A DNA stretch of 64,000 nt from Thermoplasmata archaeon (GTDB taxonomy: Archaea > Thermoplasmatota > Thermoplasmata > Thermoplasmatales > Thermoplasmataceae), in contig JAJZXB010000004.1 of NCBI GenBank assembly GCA_021846395.1, positions 62,001 to 126,000 of the forward strand, in the 5' to 3' direction. The position numbers and the translations under genes were made by a program. Positions 17,726 through 27,033 of the stretch are shown piece by piece. Below the pieces are notes generated by a model. The model was not told the origin of the DNA and searched no databases. It was given only the letters and a program-made list of their open reading frames with translations. The stretch's first letter is position 1, and each line of letters begins with the position of its first letter.

Positions 17726-18265
17726 ATGTTGATGAAAAATTTTACAATTACCGGCAAAAATCTAATATTAAAAAATTATTTTGAATACAAGTATCTAAAG
17801 GATTTTATCACCATAGCCAGCGATGATGACCTTGAATTTTTATTGATGACACATAATTTTCCACATCCATATACCGAAGAGGATGCCAATTTTTTTATAA
17901 ACAAGAACAGAGAAATTGATAATGAGATATTCAGCATTGATTTCTATATCTTTTATAATAACAATATAGCAGGAGTTATCGGAATTAGCGATATTGACCA
18001 TATTAACTTGAGGGGTCATATTGGCTATTGGATTGGAAAAAATTACAGAAACAGAGGAATAGCAACTGAAGCGGTAAATGCAGTAATAAATTTTGCTAAA
18101 AATGAGCTGGGCCTGCACAGTATATATACAATGACTTTAATCGAAAACACCAAATCTATAAACATTCTCCTAAAGAATAAGTTTGAGATAAATGGAATTG
18201 AAAAGGACGTGTTTTATTACAGGAATAATTTCCATTCAGCATATGCACTGTCCAGAATTCTATGA
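17726..18265 (+). CDS. GNAT-family N-acetyltransferase (RimJ/RimL type)
   Basis: 179 residues. The RimJ-like pattern includes HIGYWIGKNYRNRGIATEAV (beta4 and the acetyl-CoA pyrophosphate loop Q/RNRGIA at about residue 113) and the C-terminal NTKSINILLKNKF. It transfers an acetyl group from acetyl-CoA to a protein N-terminus, antibiotic or metabolite; target unknown. ATG 17726 or 17732 can both serve. Confidence 0.85.
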   Translation: MLMKNFTITGKNLILKNYFEYKYLKDFITIASDDDLEFLLMTHNFPHPYTEEDANFFINKNREIDNEIFSIDFYIFYNNNIAGVIGISDIDHINLRGHIGYWIGKNYRNRGIATEAVNAVINFAKNELGLHSIYTMTLIENTKSINILLKNKFEINGIEKDVFYYRNNFHSAYALSRIL

Positions 18266-18391
18266 GTGAGGCTTTGCAACATTATATTTTATGCTCTTTT
18301 ACATCATTTTATTCAGTATTTGCTTAACAGTGTGGTTGCGGGAAATTGCCAAAAATAGAAAATATTAATAGAATCATATAATATATCAGCC

Positions 18392-18625
18392 ATGGATATT
18401 GAAAACCTGAAAGATGTTAAAAACGTCTGCCTAAAAAACATTAAAGATATGTACGGAGAAAGTATAGAAAATTTTACAGTAAATAGCATCGTCAATAATG
18501 GAAATACATGGGATGTATCCACTGAATTCGATTATGAAAAAAACCATCTTACCGTCTATATAAGCTTAAGCCCGGAAGGTGACATTATCAAATTCAATCA
18601 GGTTAGCAAAACACAGATATCATGA
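18392..18625 (+). CDS. Small hypothetical protein, 77 residues
   Basis: Acidic N-terminal helix (IENLKDVKNVCLKNIKDMYG) followed by beta strands with WDVSTEFDYEKNHLTVYI and LSPEGDIIKFNQV. The pattern of one helix plus a small antiparallel sheet resembles PepSY or GvpO-like small domains, but not strongly enough to assign. A TATA-like ATCATATAATATA lies about 20 nt before ATG 18392, so expression is plausible. Confidence 0.6.
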   Translation: MDIENLKDVKNVCLKNIKDMYGESIENFTVNSIVNNGNTWDVSTEFDYEKNHLTVYISLSPEGDIIKFNQVSKTQIS

Positions 18626-18701
18626 AATTTTTTCCCAATACTTCAACCAAAACTTCTCTGGCATGTTGTTTTAGTCATTAGGAACGGGAATTAGAATATA
18701 A

Positions 18702-20039
18702 TCATTTATAATCACTTTTCATATTACTGGTAAAATATCTGGATCTACCTGTTATAGAAGCTATAAGTACTAATGAGAATACAATAAATGCAAGTACAAG
18801 GGTGTTGTATCTCAATCCTATTGTGATTAAAAGAAAGCCACCGGCAAATCCACTGCCCGCCTCAACTATTTTATTTACCATATAATTTTGACCATTTGCT
18901 GTTCCTCTAATTTTTGATGGTATGAAAGAATTGAGCACAGCGTTATATGCCATTGGTCCGGCATAATTGAAGAATATTATAATTGCAGACAGAGGAATAA
19001 TAAAATAACCCGGAAGTATATTAGAAAATACAGTAAAGAGCAAAAATAATGATATTGCTGCAATGATTGATGGTATTACACTGGCCTTATAAATTCCAAA
19101 TTTTCTAGAAATAAACGGCGAAATTATTGCACCGAGGAACCCAAAAAAGTAAATAATTGAATCAGCCTCCAGTATCTGAAAAAACGAAATAAAATGAAGT
19201 TCAAACAGCATATATGTAATATAGAAGGCAAATCCCCATCCAATAAATCCAACTATACAGTTGAGGGAATATGTAAAAATTATCTCTTTATTAAGCCCAG
19301 ACCTGTAAACTCTGACTATATCCTTCAGGGATCTTTCCTGTTTATCCTGTTTATCAATTATAAGGGTATCACCATATACCTCTCGTATTATGCTTTCTGC
19401 CCCCTTTGAATCTCCATTATAGTATAGCCAAACCGGCGTTTCCCTCAATTTTGATCTTAGAATAAGTATTATGGCGGCAAATACCCCTCCTATTACAAAG
19501 ATATATCTCCATATAATTATATTTTGAACTAAGTGATATAAAAGAAATACGGTAAAAACGGCTATTAAAGCAACAACCGCAAATGAGTATGCCCATAATG
19601 AATAAAATTTGGTTCTCTGTCTCAAACTTATATATTCATATATATAGGAAAATCCTGTGGTCACATCTGCACCTATTGAGAATCCAAGTATAATTCTAAA
19701 TATTATGAATTCGTATAAATTTGTTGATACTGCAATAAGAAATGCAAATACGACAAATGCAACCATATTATAAATCAGCATTCTTTTTCTGCCAATGTAG
19801 TCGGTTAAATATCCACCCAGTATGGCACCTGCTATTCCGCCCAAATTTGCACCCGCCACAGATAGTCCAAGCAAAATTCCTGTGGGCAAAAATGTGGCTT
19901 TAAAAAGGGTTAAAACAAAAGAAAATGCAGTAAGATCCCATACATCCAAAAAAACACTGGCCGATACAATGAATATCATGTACAGGCTTTTAACATTATC
20001 GTGCTTCAGGACATAGTGAATGACCTTGTTATTTTCCAT
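18702..20039 (-). CDS. MFS transporter (sugar/organic acid porter-like)
   Basis: 445 residues with 12 predicted membrane segments. Motif A is GGYLTDYIGRKRM after TM2, with a matching FISRKFGIYK loop between TM8 and TM9; ILGFSIGADVTTGFSYIYEY corresponds to the TM4-TM5 region of the sugar porter/MHS groups. TM1 carries VWDLTAF. It is a single gene; the substrate is unknown. Start at 20039 has MENNK and a hydrophilic 16-residue N-tail. Confidence 0.85.
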   Translation of the reverse strand: MENNKVIHYVLKHDNVKSLYMIFIVSASVFLDVWDLTAFSFVLTLFKATFLPTGILLGLSVAGANLGGIAGAILGGYLTDYIGRKRMLIYNMVAFVVFAFLIAVSTNLYEFIIFRIILGFSIGADVTTGFSYIYEYISLRQRTKFYSLWAYSFAVVALIAVFTVFLLYHLVQNIIIWRYIFVIGGVFAAIILILRSKLRETPVWLYYNGDSKGAESIIREVYGDTLIIDKQDKQERSLKDIVRVYRSGLNKEIIFTYSLNCIVGFIGWGFAFYITYMLFELHFISFFQILEADSIIYFFGFLGAIISPFISRKFGIYKASVIPSIIAAISLFLLFTVFSNILPGYFIIPLSAIIIFFNYAGPMAYNAVLNSFIPSKIRGTANGQNYMVNKIVEAGSGFAGGFLLITIGLRYNTLVLAFIVFSLVLIASITGRSRYFTSNMKSDYK

Positions 20040-20352
20040 TTAAGTTTGATCATAAACAAATTAATAAATATTATCGTAAACCATTACTCACGGCATATAT
20101 AAATAGATTAAAAGTTATTTTTTAAAATTATTAATAACGTTTAATACTCCGTATGGCTCAATCATTTATAAAACACGCATTATAATTTTATAAATATCGT
20201 TATAGTTTAAAAGAAAGCACCATTTCTTGGAAATGAGTGAATATCACTTGTATGGCTTATAAAACGAGAGTGGTTTCAGTGTTTATTTGCTTGAATTTCC
20301 ATGAAATCATTGATTACACAAAAGATTAAATATGAATTTAAATTTTATAACT
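20040..20352. other. Divergent promoter region
   Basis: AT-rich spacer between the MFS gene and the alcohol dehydrogenase. No ORF or repeat seen. TATA-like stretches are at about 20098-20104 and 20327-20333. Confidence 0.4.
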
Positions 20353-21606
20353 ATGATCGAATTTAACAACAGCTACAGATATGACCTTAATTTGAAATTT
20401 GATCAGGTTAAGAGAATTATTTTTGGACAGAATATGTCAGGAGAAGCAGCAAATGAGCTCAAAAGAATTAACAGCAAAAATGTTATGATTGTCACTGACC
20501 CTAACGTGAATAGATTTGGCCTGTTGAAAAAAGTTATTGATTCGTTATCTGGTGCATCAATAAAGTATGAAATTTATGATGATTTATCCAATGAACCAAA
20601 GATGGATAATATAATAAATGCGGTAAATTTTGCCAGAAACTGTAAGGACTTCGATGCAGTTATTGGCCTTGGTGGCGGGAGTGTCCTTGATACAAGCAAG
20701 ATGGTTGCCAGCATGATTACAAATGAGGGTGAGCCAGCTGAATACCTGACTCCAGTTGAGGATAAATTTAAAAACCCAGCAGTACCAAAAATTTTAATGC
20801 CTACTACAGGTGGCACAGGAAGTGAAGTTTCCAATATGTCCGTTGTTATCGATAAAGAAAGCATGTACAAAACATGGGCTGCTAGCAGCAACCTGCTTGC
20901 AGATACGGCCATAGTGGATCCTGTATTAAATATGAGTGCCCCACCAAGAACTACAGCGGCAAGCGGAATGGATGCACTCGCTCACAACATTGAGGGCCTT
21001 ATCAGCAGTGAAGCCAACGCAATATCCGATGGTTTGGCAACCAAAGCAGCAACATTAATTTCTCAGAATCTCAGGACTGCTTATAATGATCCGGGAAACC
21101 TCGATGCAAGGTCTTCAATGTCAATGGGTGCGATGCTTGGTGGCATGGTGATCACATTTCCATGGGTTGCAGGTCCTTCAATACTGGGTCACTGCCTTGG
21201 CGAGGCTTTTGGGCCAAAATATGGTGCCATTCATGGTGTGGCTGTTGGTTTATCCTTACCGTATATACTTGATTTTAACATATCGGCTGCATACAGTAAG
21301 ATAGCATCTCTTGCTTCCATTTTTGGCATAAAACACCATGGGGAATCACCAAGAACAGTTGCTTCCAAAATACCTGAAGCAATAATCACACTTCTTGAGG
21401 ATCTTGACATGCCAACAACACTTAGTCAGATAAATTTTCCAAAAGGAGATATTGAAAAATTTGCAACGTATATTTATGAATCCAGGCAGAAACTTTATGA
21501 CCTTCCAAAATTTAACCCAAGAAGGTTAACAATAGATAATTCGATCCGTTTGATTTCAAACATGTACGATGGTGTGTTTGAAAATTACGACAATGGACAC
21601 AGGTGA
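20353..21606 (+). CDS. Iron-containing (type III) alcohol dehydrogenase
   Basis: 417 residues from ATG 20353 (ATG 20332 also open). GLGGGSVLDTSK (about residue 105) binds the NAD(P) phosphate, PTTGGTGSEV is the family signature, and metal ligands are in MDALAHNIEG, GHCLGEAFG and AIHGVAVG. It oxidises an alcohol to an aldehyde. The next gene, an aldehyde dehydrogenase, starts 6 bp downstream, so the pair would take an alcohol to the acid. Confidence 0.9.
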   Translation: MIEFNNSYRYDLNLKFDQVKRIIFGQNMSGEAANELKRINSKNVMIVTDPNVNRFGLLKKVIDSLSGASIKYEIYDDLSNEPKMDNIINAVNFARNCKDFDAVIGLGGGSVLDTSKMVASMITNEGEPAEYLTPVEDKFKNPAVPKILMPTTGGTGSEVSNMSVVIDKESMYKTWAASSNLLADTAIVDPVLNMSAPPRTTAASGMDALAHNIEGLISSEANAISDGLATKAATLISQNLRTAYNDPGNLDARSSMSMGAMLGGMVITFPWVAGPSILGHCLGEAFGPKYGAIHGVAVGLSLPYILDFNISAAYSKIASLASIFGIKHHGESPRTVASKIPEAIITLLEDLDMPTTLSQINFPKGDIEKFATYIYESRQKLYDLPKFNPRRLTIDNSIRLISNMYDGVFENYDNGHR

Positions 21607-21611
21607 TAAAG

Positions 21612-23105
21612 ATGGAAACATATAAAATGTACATAAATGGAGAGTGGGTAGTTTCATCCGAGAGAAAATTAATAGATGTCAAAAACCCCGCAACAGATGA
21701 GATAATTGCAAGGGTTCAGTCTGCAAGCAAAGAAGATGTGCAAAGAGCAACTAAGGCTGCCAGAACATCGTTTGATTCAGGTATATGGAGCAGAATGCCA
21801 CCTGGCGAAAGATCCAATATTCTCTCCAAGGTTGCTAATCTGCTTGAACAGAATATGGATACCTTTGTTAATATTGAGATGAAAAATACAGGAAAAAGCA
21901 TAAAGCAGGTATCTGGATATGATATTCCCTATACCATAGATAATATAAAATTCATATGTGGGGCATCGAGAATTATGGAGGGGAAGGCCATGGCAGAATA
22001 TGTCAGTGATGGTACAAGTGCAGTAAGACGGGAACCCATTGGCGCTGTTGGAATTATCACTCCATGGAATTATCCTCTGATGATGATAATTTGGAGAGCG
22101 TTTCCAGCAATAGCAACTGGCAATTCTGTTGTTGTGAAACCTGCAAGTTACACTCCTCTGACAGCGATTAAACTTGCTGAATTGTTGGAAAAAGCAGGCG
22201 TTCCTAAAGGAGTGTTCAATGTTATTACAGGTCCTGGAAGCTCAGTTGGAGAGGAACTTGCAAAGAGCAAAGACCTTGAAATGATTGCATTTACAGGCAG
22301 TACTGAAGTCGGCAAGAGGCTGTCTGAGCTTGGTGCTTCAAATCTGAAGAAGGTTTCTCTTGAACTGGGTGGGAAAGCTCCATTTATAGTTTTTAAGGAT
22401 GCAAATATAGATGCCGCTGTTGAAAGTGCCATAGTGGGTGGACTCGTAAACAATGGTCAGGACTGTGCAAACTCCACAAGATATTACATACATGAATCCA
22501 TTTTTGATGAATTCGTATCGAAATTAAAAAATAGGCTATCAAAACTGAGGATTGGAGATCCCGAAAGCATGGATACCGATATGGGTCCATTGATTTCCCA
22601 AAGCCAAAGAGAACGGGTCGAATCATATATAGAGAGAGGAAAAAATGAAGGGGGAAATATTCTTCTTGGTGGCGATAGACCTTCCATAAAAGGTCATGAA
22701 CATGGTTATTATATTAATCCTGCAGTTATTTATACTGAAAATGAAAATTCGGCAATTGTTAAGGAGGAAATATTTGGTCCTGTTTTTACTGTTTTAAAAT
22801 TCAAAGACTATGAAGATGTCATAAGAAGAAGCAATGATGTAACATATGGGCTCGGATCATCCGTATGGACATCAAATATTACCACAGCAATGAGGGCAAC
22901 AAGAGATCTGAGATTCGGTACAGTATGGGTGAATGAGCATGTTGTTGTTCCATCAGAAATGCCCTGGGCAGGATACAAGCAGAGTGGGCATGGGGCTTCC
23001 CTATCGGCATATTCTCTTGAGGAATTTACATACATAAAGCATGTTTACTTCGATCTCACTGGAAAAGTTAGAAAGGACTGGTATTCACAGATATTCAAAG
23101 GATAA
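21612..23105 (+). CDS. NAD(P)-dependent aldehyde dehydrogenase
   Basis: 497 residues. Landmarks: TPWNYPLMM (about 155), KPASYTPL, GSTEVGKRL, catalytic Glu in LELGGKAP and Cys in NNGQDCANS (about 285), EEIFGPV, and the PWAGYKQSG C-terminal block. The GQDC form of the Cys loop resembles gamma-aminobutyraldehyde dehydrogenases. The frame is open from a GTG at 21603 overlapping the ADH stop, but ATG 21612 has an AGGTGA ribosome site 6 nt before it and is preferred. Operon with the Fe-ADH. Confidence 0.9.
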   Translation: METYKMYINGEWVVSSERKLIDVKNPATDEIIARVQSASKEDVQRATKAARTSFDSGIWSRMPPGERSNILSKVANLLEQNMDTFVNIEMKNTGKSIKQVSGYDIPYTIDNIKFICGASRIMEGKAMAEYVSDGTSAVRREPIGAVGIITPWNYPLMMIIWRAFPAIATGNSVVVKPASYTPLTAIKLAELLEKAGVPKGVFNVITGPGSSVGEELAKSKDLEMIAFTGSTEVGKRLSELGASNLKKVSLELGGKAPFIVFKDANIDAAVESAIVGGLVNNGQDCANSTRYYIHESIFDEFVSKLKNRLSKLRIGDPESMDTDMGPLISQSQRERVESYIERGKNEGGNILLGGDRPSIKGHEHGYYINPAVIYTENENSAIVKEEIFGPVFTVLKFKDYEDVIRRSNDVTYGLGSSVWTSNITTAMRATRDLRFGTVWVNEHVVVPSEMPWAGYKQSGHGASLSAYSLEEFTYIKHVYFDLTGKVRKDWYSQIFKG

Positions 23106-23175
23106 ATATTTTTGAAAAATTATTTTTATCCGTTGTAATAATTTCTTGAAAATCACCTGATCCTGCTTTTTCAAG

Positions 23176-23295
23176 CTATTTTCTCTTATTTTTATATAGA
23201 TGCATATCAAACACAAATGTCCCAGTAATCCAGAAAGCAGCAAATATGAATGATAATATATATGGCCATGTAAGTTTATCAAATGCGAAACCCAT
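23176..23295 (-). CDS. Single-TM microprotein, 39 residues
   Basis: ATG 23295 to TAG 23176. The peptide begins MGFAFDKLTWPY, continues with one hydrophobic segment (about residues 11-30) and ends with the basic tail LYKNKRK, a complete small membrane protein. A TTTAAAT box lies about 27 nt before the ATG, fitting the leaderless rule of this genome. Function unknown. It is convergent with the aldehyde dehydrogenase. Confidence 0.5.
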   Translation of the reverse strand: MGFAFDKLTWPYILSFIFAAFWITGTFVFDMHLYKNKRK

Positions 23296-23456
23296 AATAG
23301 AAATCAAACAATGAAAAATCAATTCAGATTTAAACAGATATTATAAAATTGTCATGAATCGCATTTAAATATGGTTTTCACATTGTTTATAAGTTTGAAA
23401 TGTGTGATAAATAATTCAAAAGGAAAAATCAAATATATTAAAACTGGGTGTATAAA

Positions 23457-24131
23457 ATGCCTGCAAATAAAGAGGATATTGTAAGAAACGCCTTTGATTC
23501 AATTAGTGATAAATACGAGCTTATAGCTTCAATAATATCATTTGGAATTGTTCAAGAATTGAGGAAAAAAATGATAAAAGAAATTAAACCGCATGGCGAT
23601 ATTCTTGACTGTGGTGCAGGAACAGGAAAATTAACGGAAACAATTATCAAATACTATCCCGAATCCCATGTTATTCCCATGGATATAAACAATAATATGG
23701 TGCAGAATAGAAAAAACAAAAACATAGATTTTGTCATGGGAAATGTGGAAAATATGCCATTCAATGACCGTACCTTTGATTATGTGGTATCCTCATTTGT
23801 TACTAGAAATTTAAGCAATGTAGATAATTTTTTTTCTGAATCATTCAGAGTTTTAAAGCCTGGAGGAATTTTTGCCACAATAGATGCTTTCAATCCTGAA
23901 AATAAGGCTTTTTATAATCTTTATTCATTGTATTTTTATCATTTCATTCCATTTATTGGAAATATAATGACTGGTTCAAATGCATATACATATCTCGCAA
24001 ATTCCATAAAAAATTTCTATTCAATCAGGGAAATGTCAAATAGAATAGAATTGGCCGGTTTTAAAATATACGAGATAAAAAGTTACATTTACGGTATTGC
24101 TTCTATGCATATTGCTGTAAAACCAGAATAA
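23457..24131 (+). CDS. UbiE/MenG-family quinone C-methyltransferase
   Basis: 224 residues from ATG 23457 (GTG 23448 also possible). Motif I is LDCGAGTGKLT (about 48), followed by IPMDINNNMV, MPFNDRTFDYVVSSFVTRN and FRVLKPGG; AYTYLANSIKNFYSIREM near the C-terminus is the UbiE/COQ5 signature that separates these from other class I methyltransferases. It would methylate demethylmenaquinone, matching the menaquinone-type respiratory chain expected in Thermoplasmatales. The adjacent UbiA-type genes in the window are not linked. Confidence 0.8.
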   Translation: MPANKEDIVRNAFDSISDKYELIASIISFGIVQELRKKMIKEIKPHGDILDCGAGTGKLTETIIKYYPESHVIPMDINNNMVQNRKNKNIDFVMGNVENMPFNDRTFDYVVSSFVTRNLSNVDNFFSESFRVLKPGGIFATIDAFNPENKAFYNLYSLYFYHFIPFIGNIMTGSNAYTYLANSIKNFYSIREMSNRIELAGFKIYEIKSYIYGIASMHIAVKPE

Positions 24132-24219
24132 TGTATCCAAAAATAATTATTCATATATTTTTCATAGATAATTAATATTATTTAAAGTATAAAAATATTA
24201 ATAAGCATCCAAATTTTAT

Positions 24220-24771
24220 ATGCGTATGGAAATAGATGAAAAATACCTCACTAGAATCTTTGAAAAAAACATACCTGAAGAATTAAAAAAAATTGATCAC
24301 TGGGTAAACTGGAAACCATTAATTATTAAGGGAAAAATTACCAAGCCCCCCTTAAAAGTGGGAGGTGGCTTTGCATCTGTTGACGATCAAAATACATGGT
24401 CGTCATTTTCAGCTGCTCTTGATAAGGCACTGAAGAAAAATCAAGGAATAGGTTTTGTTTTAACAGGAGATTACATAGGGCTTGATTTTGATCATGTTAT
24501 TCTTGGAAATTCATATAAAAACTGGAGTACAGATATCATTGATTGCCTGAATACATATTTGGAAAAATCTCCCAGTGGTACTGGAGTGCGTGGGATTTTA
24601 AAAGGAAAAATACCAGAATGGTTTATCAATAGGAAAGTCGATGAAACCTCAAGATTTGAGATGTGGGATAATAAAAGATATATTACAATAACTGGCGATG
24701 CAATTAAAAATAAAAAAATAAATTATATAGACCTTGAATTATGCTTAAAAAATATAAGAAATAAATATTGA
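24220..24771 (+). CDS. Stand-alone PrimPol-like domain (phage NrS-1 polymerase type)
   Basis: 183 residues. The order PEELKKIDHWVNWK, KPPLKVGGGFASVDD, QGIGFVLTGDYIGLDFDHV (acidic metal-binding LDFDH, about 90), SPSGTGVRGILKG and RFEMWDNKRYITITGD is the pattern of the primase-polymerase N-terminal domain found at the head of plasmid or phage replication proteins. The helicase part that normally follows is absent and no virus or plasmid genes are adjacent. It may be a relic of an integrated element or a small repair primase. Confidence 0.7.
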   Translation: MRMEIDEKYLTRIFEKNIPEELKKIDHWVNWKPLIIKGKITKPPLKVGGGFASVDDQNTWSSFSAALDKALKKNQGIGFVLTGDYIGLDFDHVILGNSYKNWSTDIIDCLNTYLEKSPSGTGVRGILKGKIPEWFINRKVDETSRFEMWDNKRYITITGDAIKNKKINYIDLELCLKNIRNKY

Positions 24772-24811
24772 CTTTAATTAAAAAATAAATTAAAATCAAT
24801 TTTAGATTTAT

Positions 24812-25123
24812 TTATCCCCTCCATATTCCTATTCCAAAGCCTATTATGAAGAGCAATACAATAAAGGTCAGTGTAAACGAACCAAAGTGAAGGACTGATT
24901 CAAAAGTAGCTGCATTTGATGATATCTTTGATATTACTGATGATATTGAAACTTGAGGTATAAAACTCAATCCAATATATGTCCCTATGAACAGGCCAAT
25001 AGCTATGAGAATTATTGATACAACTCCCTTTTTGACTGCAACTCCAAACAGTAATCCATCCAGAAATACCAGAAACAACGTTAAATATGGTGCTACTGGC
25101 TCCAATGCTGCAGGGTAAATCAT
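24812..25123 (-). CDS. Small membrane protein, 103 residues
   Basis: The frame reaches 25195, but ATG 25123 is preceded by a TTTAAT-rich TATA region about 25 nt upstream, avoids overlap with the permease gene and gives a clean three- or four-TM protein: MIYPAALEPVAPYLT, a Gly-rich TM pair, then a C-terminal TM ending GIGIWRG. A loop with ISSVISKISSNAATF separates the last TM. No family recognised. It lies just after the ABC permease on the same strand and may be co-transcribed. Confidence 0.6.
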   Translation of the reverse strand: MIYPAALEPVAPYLTLFLVFLDGLLFGVAVKKGVVSIILIAIGLFIGTYIGLSFIPQVSISSVISKISSNAATFESVLHFGSFTLTFIVLLFIIGFGIGIWRG

Positions 25124-25175
25124 AAAAATTATAATTAAATCATTATATTTAATCCTTTGTTTAAATTTTAAAAAA

Positions 25176-25976
25176 TTAATCCCGGGACCGTGCAAGCATA
25201 AATGATATAAATGCAGGGACTAATATCCATATAATTCCGATGCCTGCTACGATACCGACATTTATTATAGATTTATATGATCCTTCTTTAAGATATTCCA
25301 TTATTGTTGAATAATTGCTCGGTGATATTGAATTAAGATAAATTAATATTGATTGAAATTTAATAAAGCTTGCATGTTCTAAGAAACGAATCAGAAGCAG
25401 ATACATTAATATACCCCAGAAAAATCCCAGTATAAACAATAATCCCAGACCGCTTCCTATCATAATATCAGAAGATTTTGCAAACTGTGCTATTAAATAC
25501 ATTAATCCTGAATAACCTATTGCAACCACAGAATATCCTATAACTATTGATAAAAATCCAGTATCGGATAAAAATGACCCTGTGTATTTATAGATTAATA
25601 TATCTGCAAGCCCTATTGCTAAAGTAATTGCCATGACAAATGTTAATGAGGTTCCAAGGAACCTTGACAAAAACAACCTTCCCTTTGTTACAGGTTTTGA
25701 TATTATTGATTCCAAAATGCCCGAAGTTTTGTCCTTTCCATAATAGAAATATGCTGAAAATATGCCAAACAAGGGAATCAAAAGTGCATAAAATCCGGAT
25801 ATTGAGCTCTGCATCCCAGTATATATTGAAGTTGAGGAGGGGGGTGAAACAGCTGAATTAACAGAGCCAACAGTTCCATAAGCTTCCATCATGGTAACAA
25901 TAACCAGCAAAACGATAATAATTATTGTGAAACTTCCAGTGAATATTCTTTTAAGGTCATATAAAAAGCTGTTCAT
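25176..25976 (-). CDS. ABC-2-type permease
   Basis: 266 residues with six TM segments. DKTSGILESIISKPVTKGRLFLSRFLG (about residues 84-110) is the amphipathic coupling region of ABC-2 permeases such as NosY/GldF. It begins 1 bp after the ATPase stop, so the two form one unit exporting an unknown substrate. Confidence 0.85.
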   Translation of the reverse strand: MNSFLYDLKRIFTGSFTIIIIVLLVIVTMMEAYGTVGSVNSAVSPPSSTSIYTGMQSSISGFYALLIPLFGIFSAYFYYGKDKTSGILESIISKPVTKGRLFLSRFLGTSLTFVMAITLAIGLADILIYKYTGSFLSDTGFLSIVIGYSVVAIGYSGLMYLIAQFAKSSDIMIGSGLGLLFILGFFWGILMYLLLIRFLEHASFIKFQSILIYLNSISPSNYSTIMEYLKEGSYKSIINVGIVAGIGIIWILVPAFISFMLARSRD

Positions 25977-25977
25977 T

Positions 25978-26886
25978 TTAATTCCTCACCAGGTTTAAAA
26001 AATATTCTTCAAGTTCTTCTCCAGCATAGGATACGGAAATAACATCATACCCATTATCAATCATGTATTTATTTATTTTTGATGAATCGTCCTCAGATAA
26101 ATCTGGAGCCTTGATTGTATATATATTATCATTTTTTGTGGTTTCTCCAAATTTATTAAGTAAATTTATAACATTATTGTCTGAATTTTTAATTTTTATA
26201 TTTATGGAAGGCGTCCCTCCAAGATTGCTTAGATCCTTCCTATCAATTATCTTTATAATTTCCCCATTTTTTATTATTGCAATTCTATCCGCTATATTCT
26301 GCAATTCGGATAGAATATGAGATGATAAAAATACAGCCTTACCGTTCTTTTTCATTTCAAGCATCAAATCCCTCATATCCTTTACACCCTGGGGGTCAAG
26401 GCCATTCAAGGTTTCATCAAATAGATAATTATCAGGATCTCCTATCATTGCAGCAACTATAGAAAATCTTTTTTTCATTCCCATGGAATAATTACTCAGG
26501 CGTTTATTTCTTGCATCCCAGATATTTAATTTTTTCAATAATTCTTCTGCCTTTATTTCGGCATCTTTTGATTTGATCCCATAAAATCCTGCATAATATT
26601 TTAATAAGGAAAGTGAGCTGGTTTCGGGTTCAAAATTTGGGGATTCTGGTACCCAGCCTATATGTTTTGATGCTTCCATTTTTTCTCTTACGATATCGTG
26701 GCCATTTATGGCAATATTGCCAGAAGAAGGAAATATAATACCAGAAATAATTCTAATTGCAGTGCTTTTTCCTGCTCCATTTAAGCCCGCAAAGCCAACT
26801 ATTTCTCCATTATTTATCTTAAGATCTATATTTTTCAATGCAGCTGTTTTTCCAAAATTTTTGGATACTTTTGCAATGTCTATCAT
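25978..26886 (-). CDS. ABC transporter ATP-binding protein
   Basis: 302 residues. Walker A GLNGAGKST (about 35), Q-loop region WVPESPNFEPE, signature NYSMGMKKR (LSGGQ counterpart), Walker B DNYLFDETLNG where the usual DEP is DET, and switch His in LSSHILSE. The Pro-to-Thr change after the catalytic Glu is unusual but tolerated. A C-terminal domain of about 80 residues, ending AGEELEEYFLNLV, is typical of the NatA/CcmA-like exporters. First gene of a two-gene operon. Confidence 0.88.
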   Translation of the reverse strand: MIDIAKVSKNFGKTAALKNIDLKINNGEIVGFAGLNGAGKSTAIRIISGIIFPSSGNIAINGHDIVREKMEASKHIGWVPESPNFEPETSSLSLLKYYAGFYGIKSKDAEIKAEELLKKLNIWDARNKRLSNYSMGMKKRFSIVAAMIGDPDNYLFDETLNGLDPQGVKDMRDLMLEMKKNGKAVFLSSHILSELQNIADRIAIIKNGEIIKIIDRKDLSNLGGTPSINIKIKNSDNNVINLLNKFGETTKNDNIYTIKAPDLSEDDSSKINKYMIDNGYDVISVSYAGEELEEYFLNLVRN

Positions 26887-27033
26887 TCCTTAAAGTATGT
26901 ATAAACAATTATTAAATACTTTCCCACAAAATCAAACAATAATTTAAAACAAGAGGAATTTTAAAATAGAATTATATATTAAACAATTCAACTTAAATAT
27001 AAAATATACATTTATAAATACAGGTGTTCTTAT

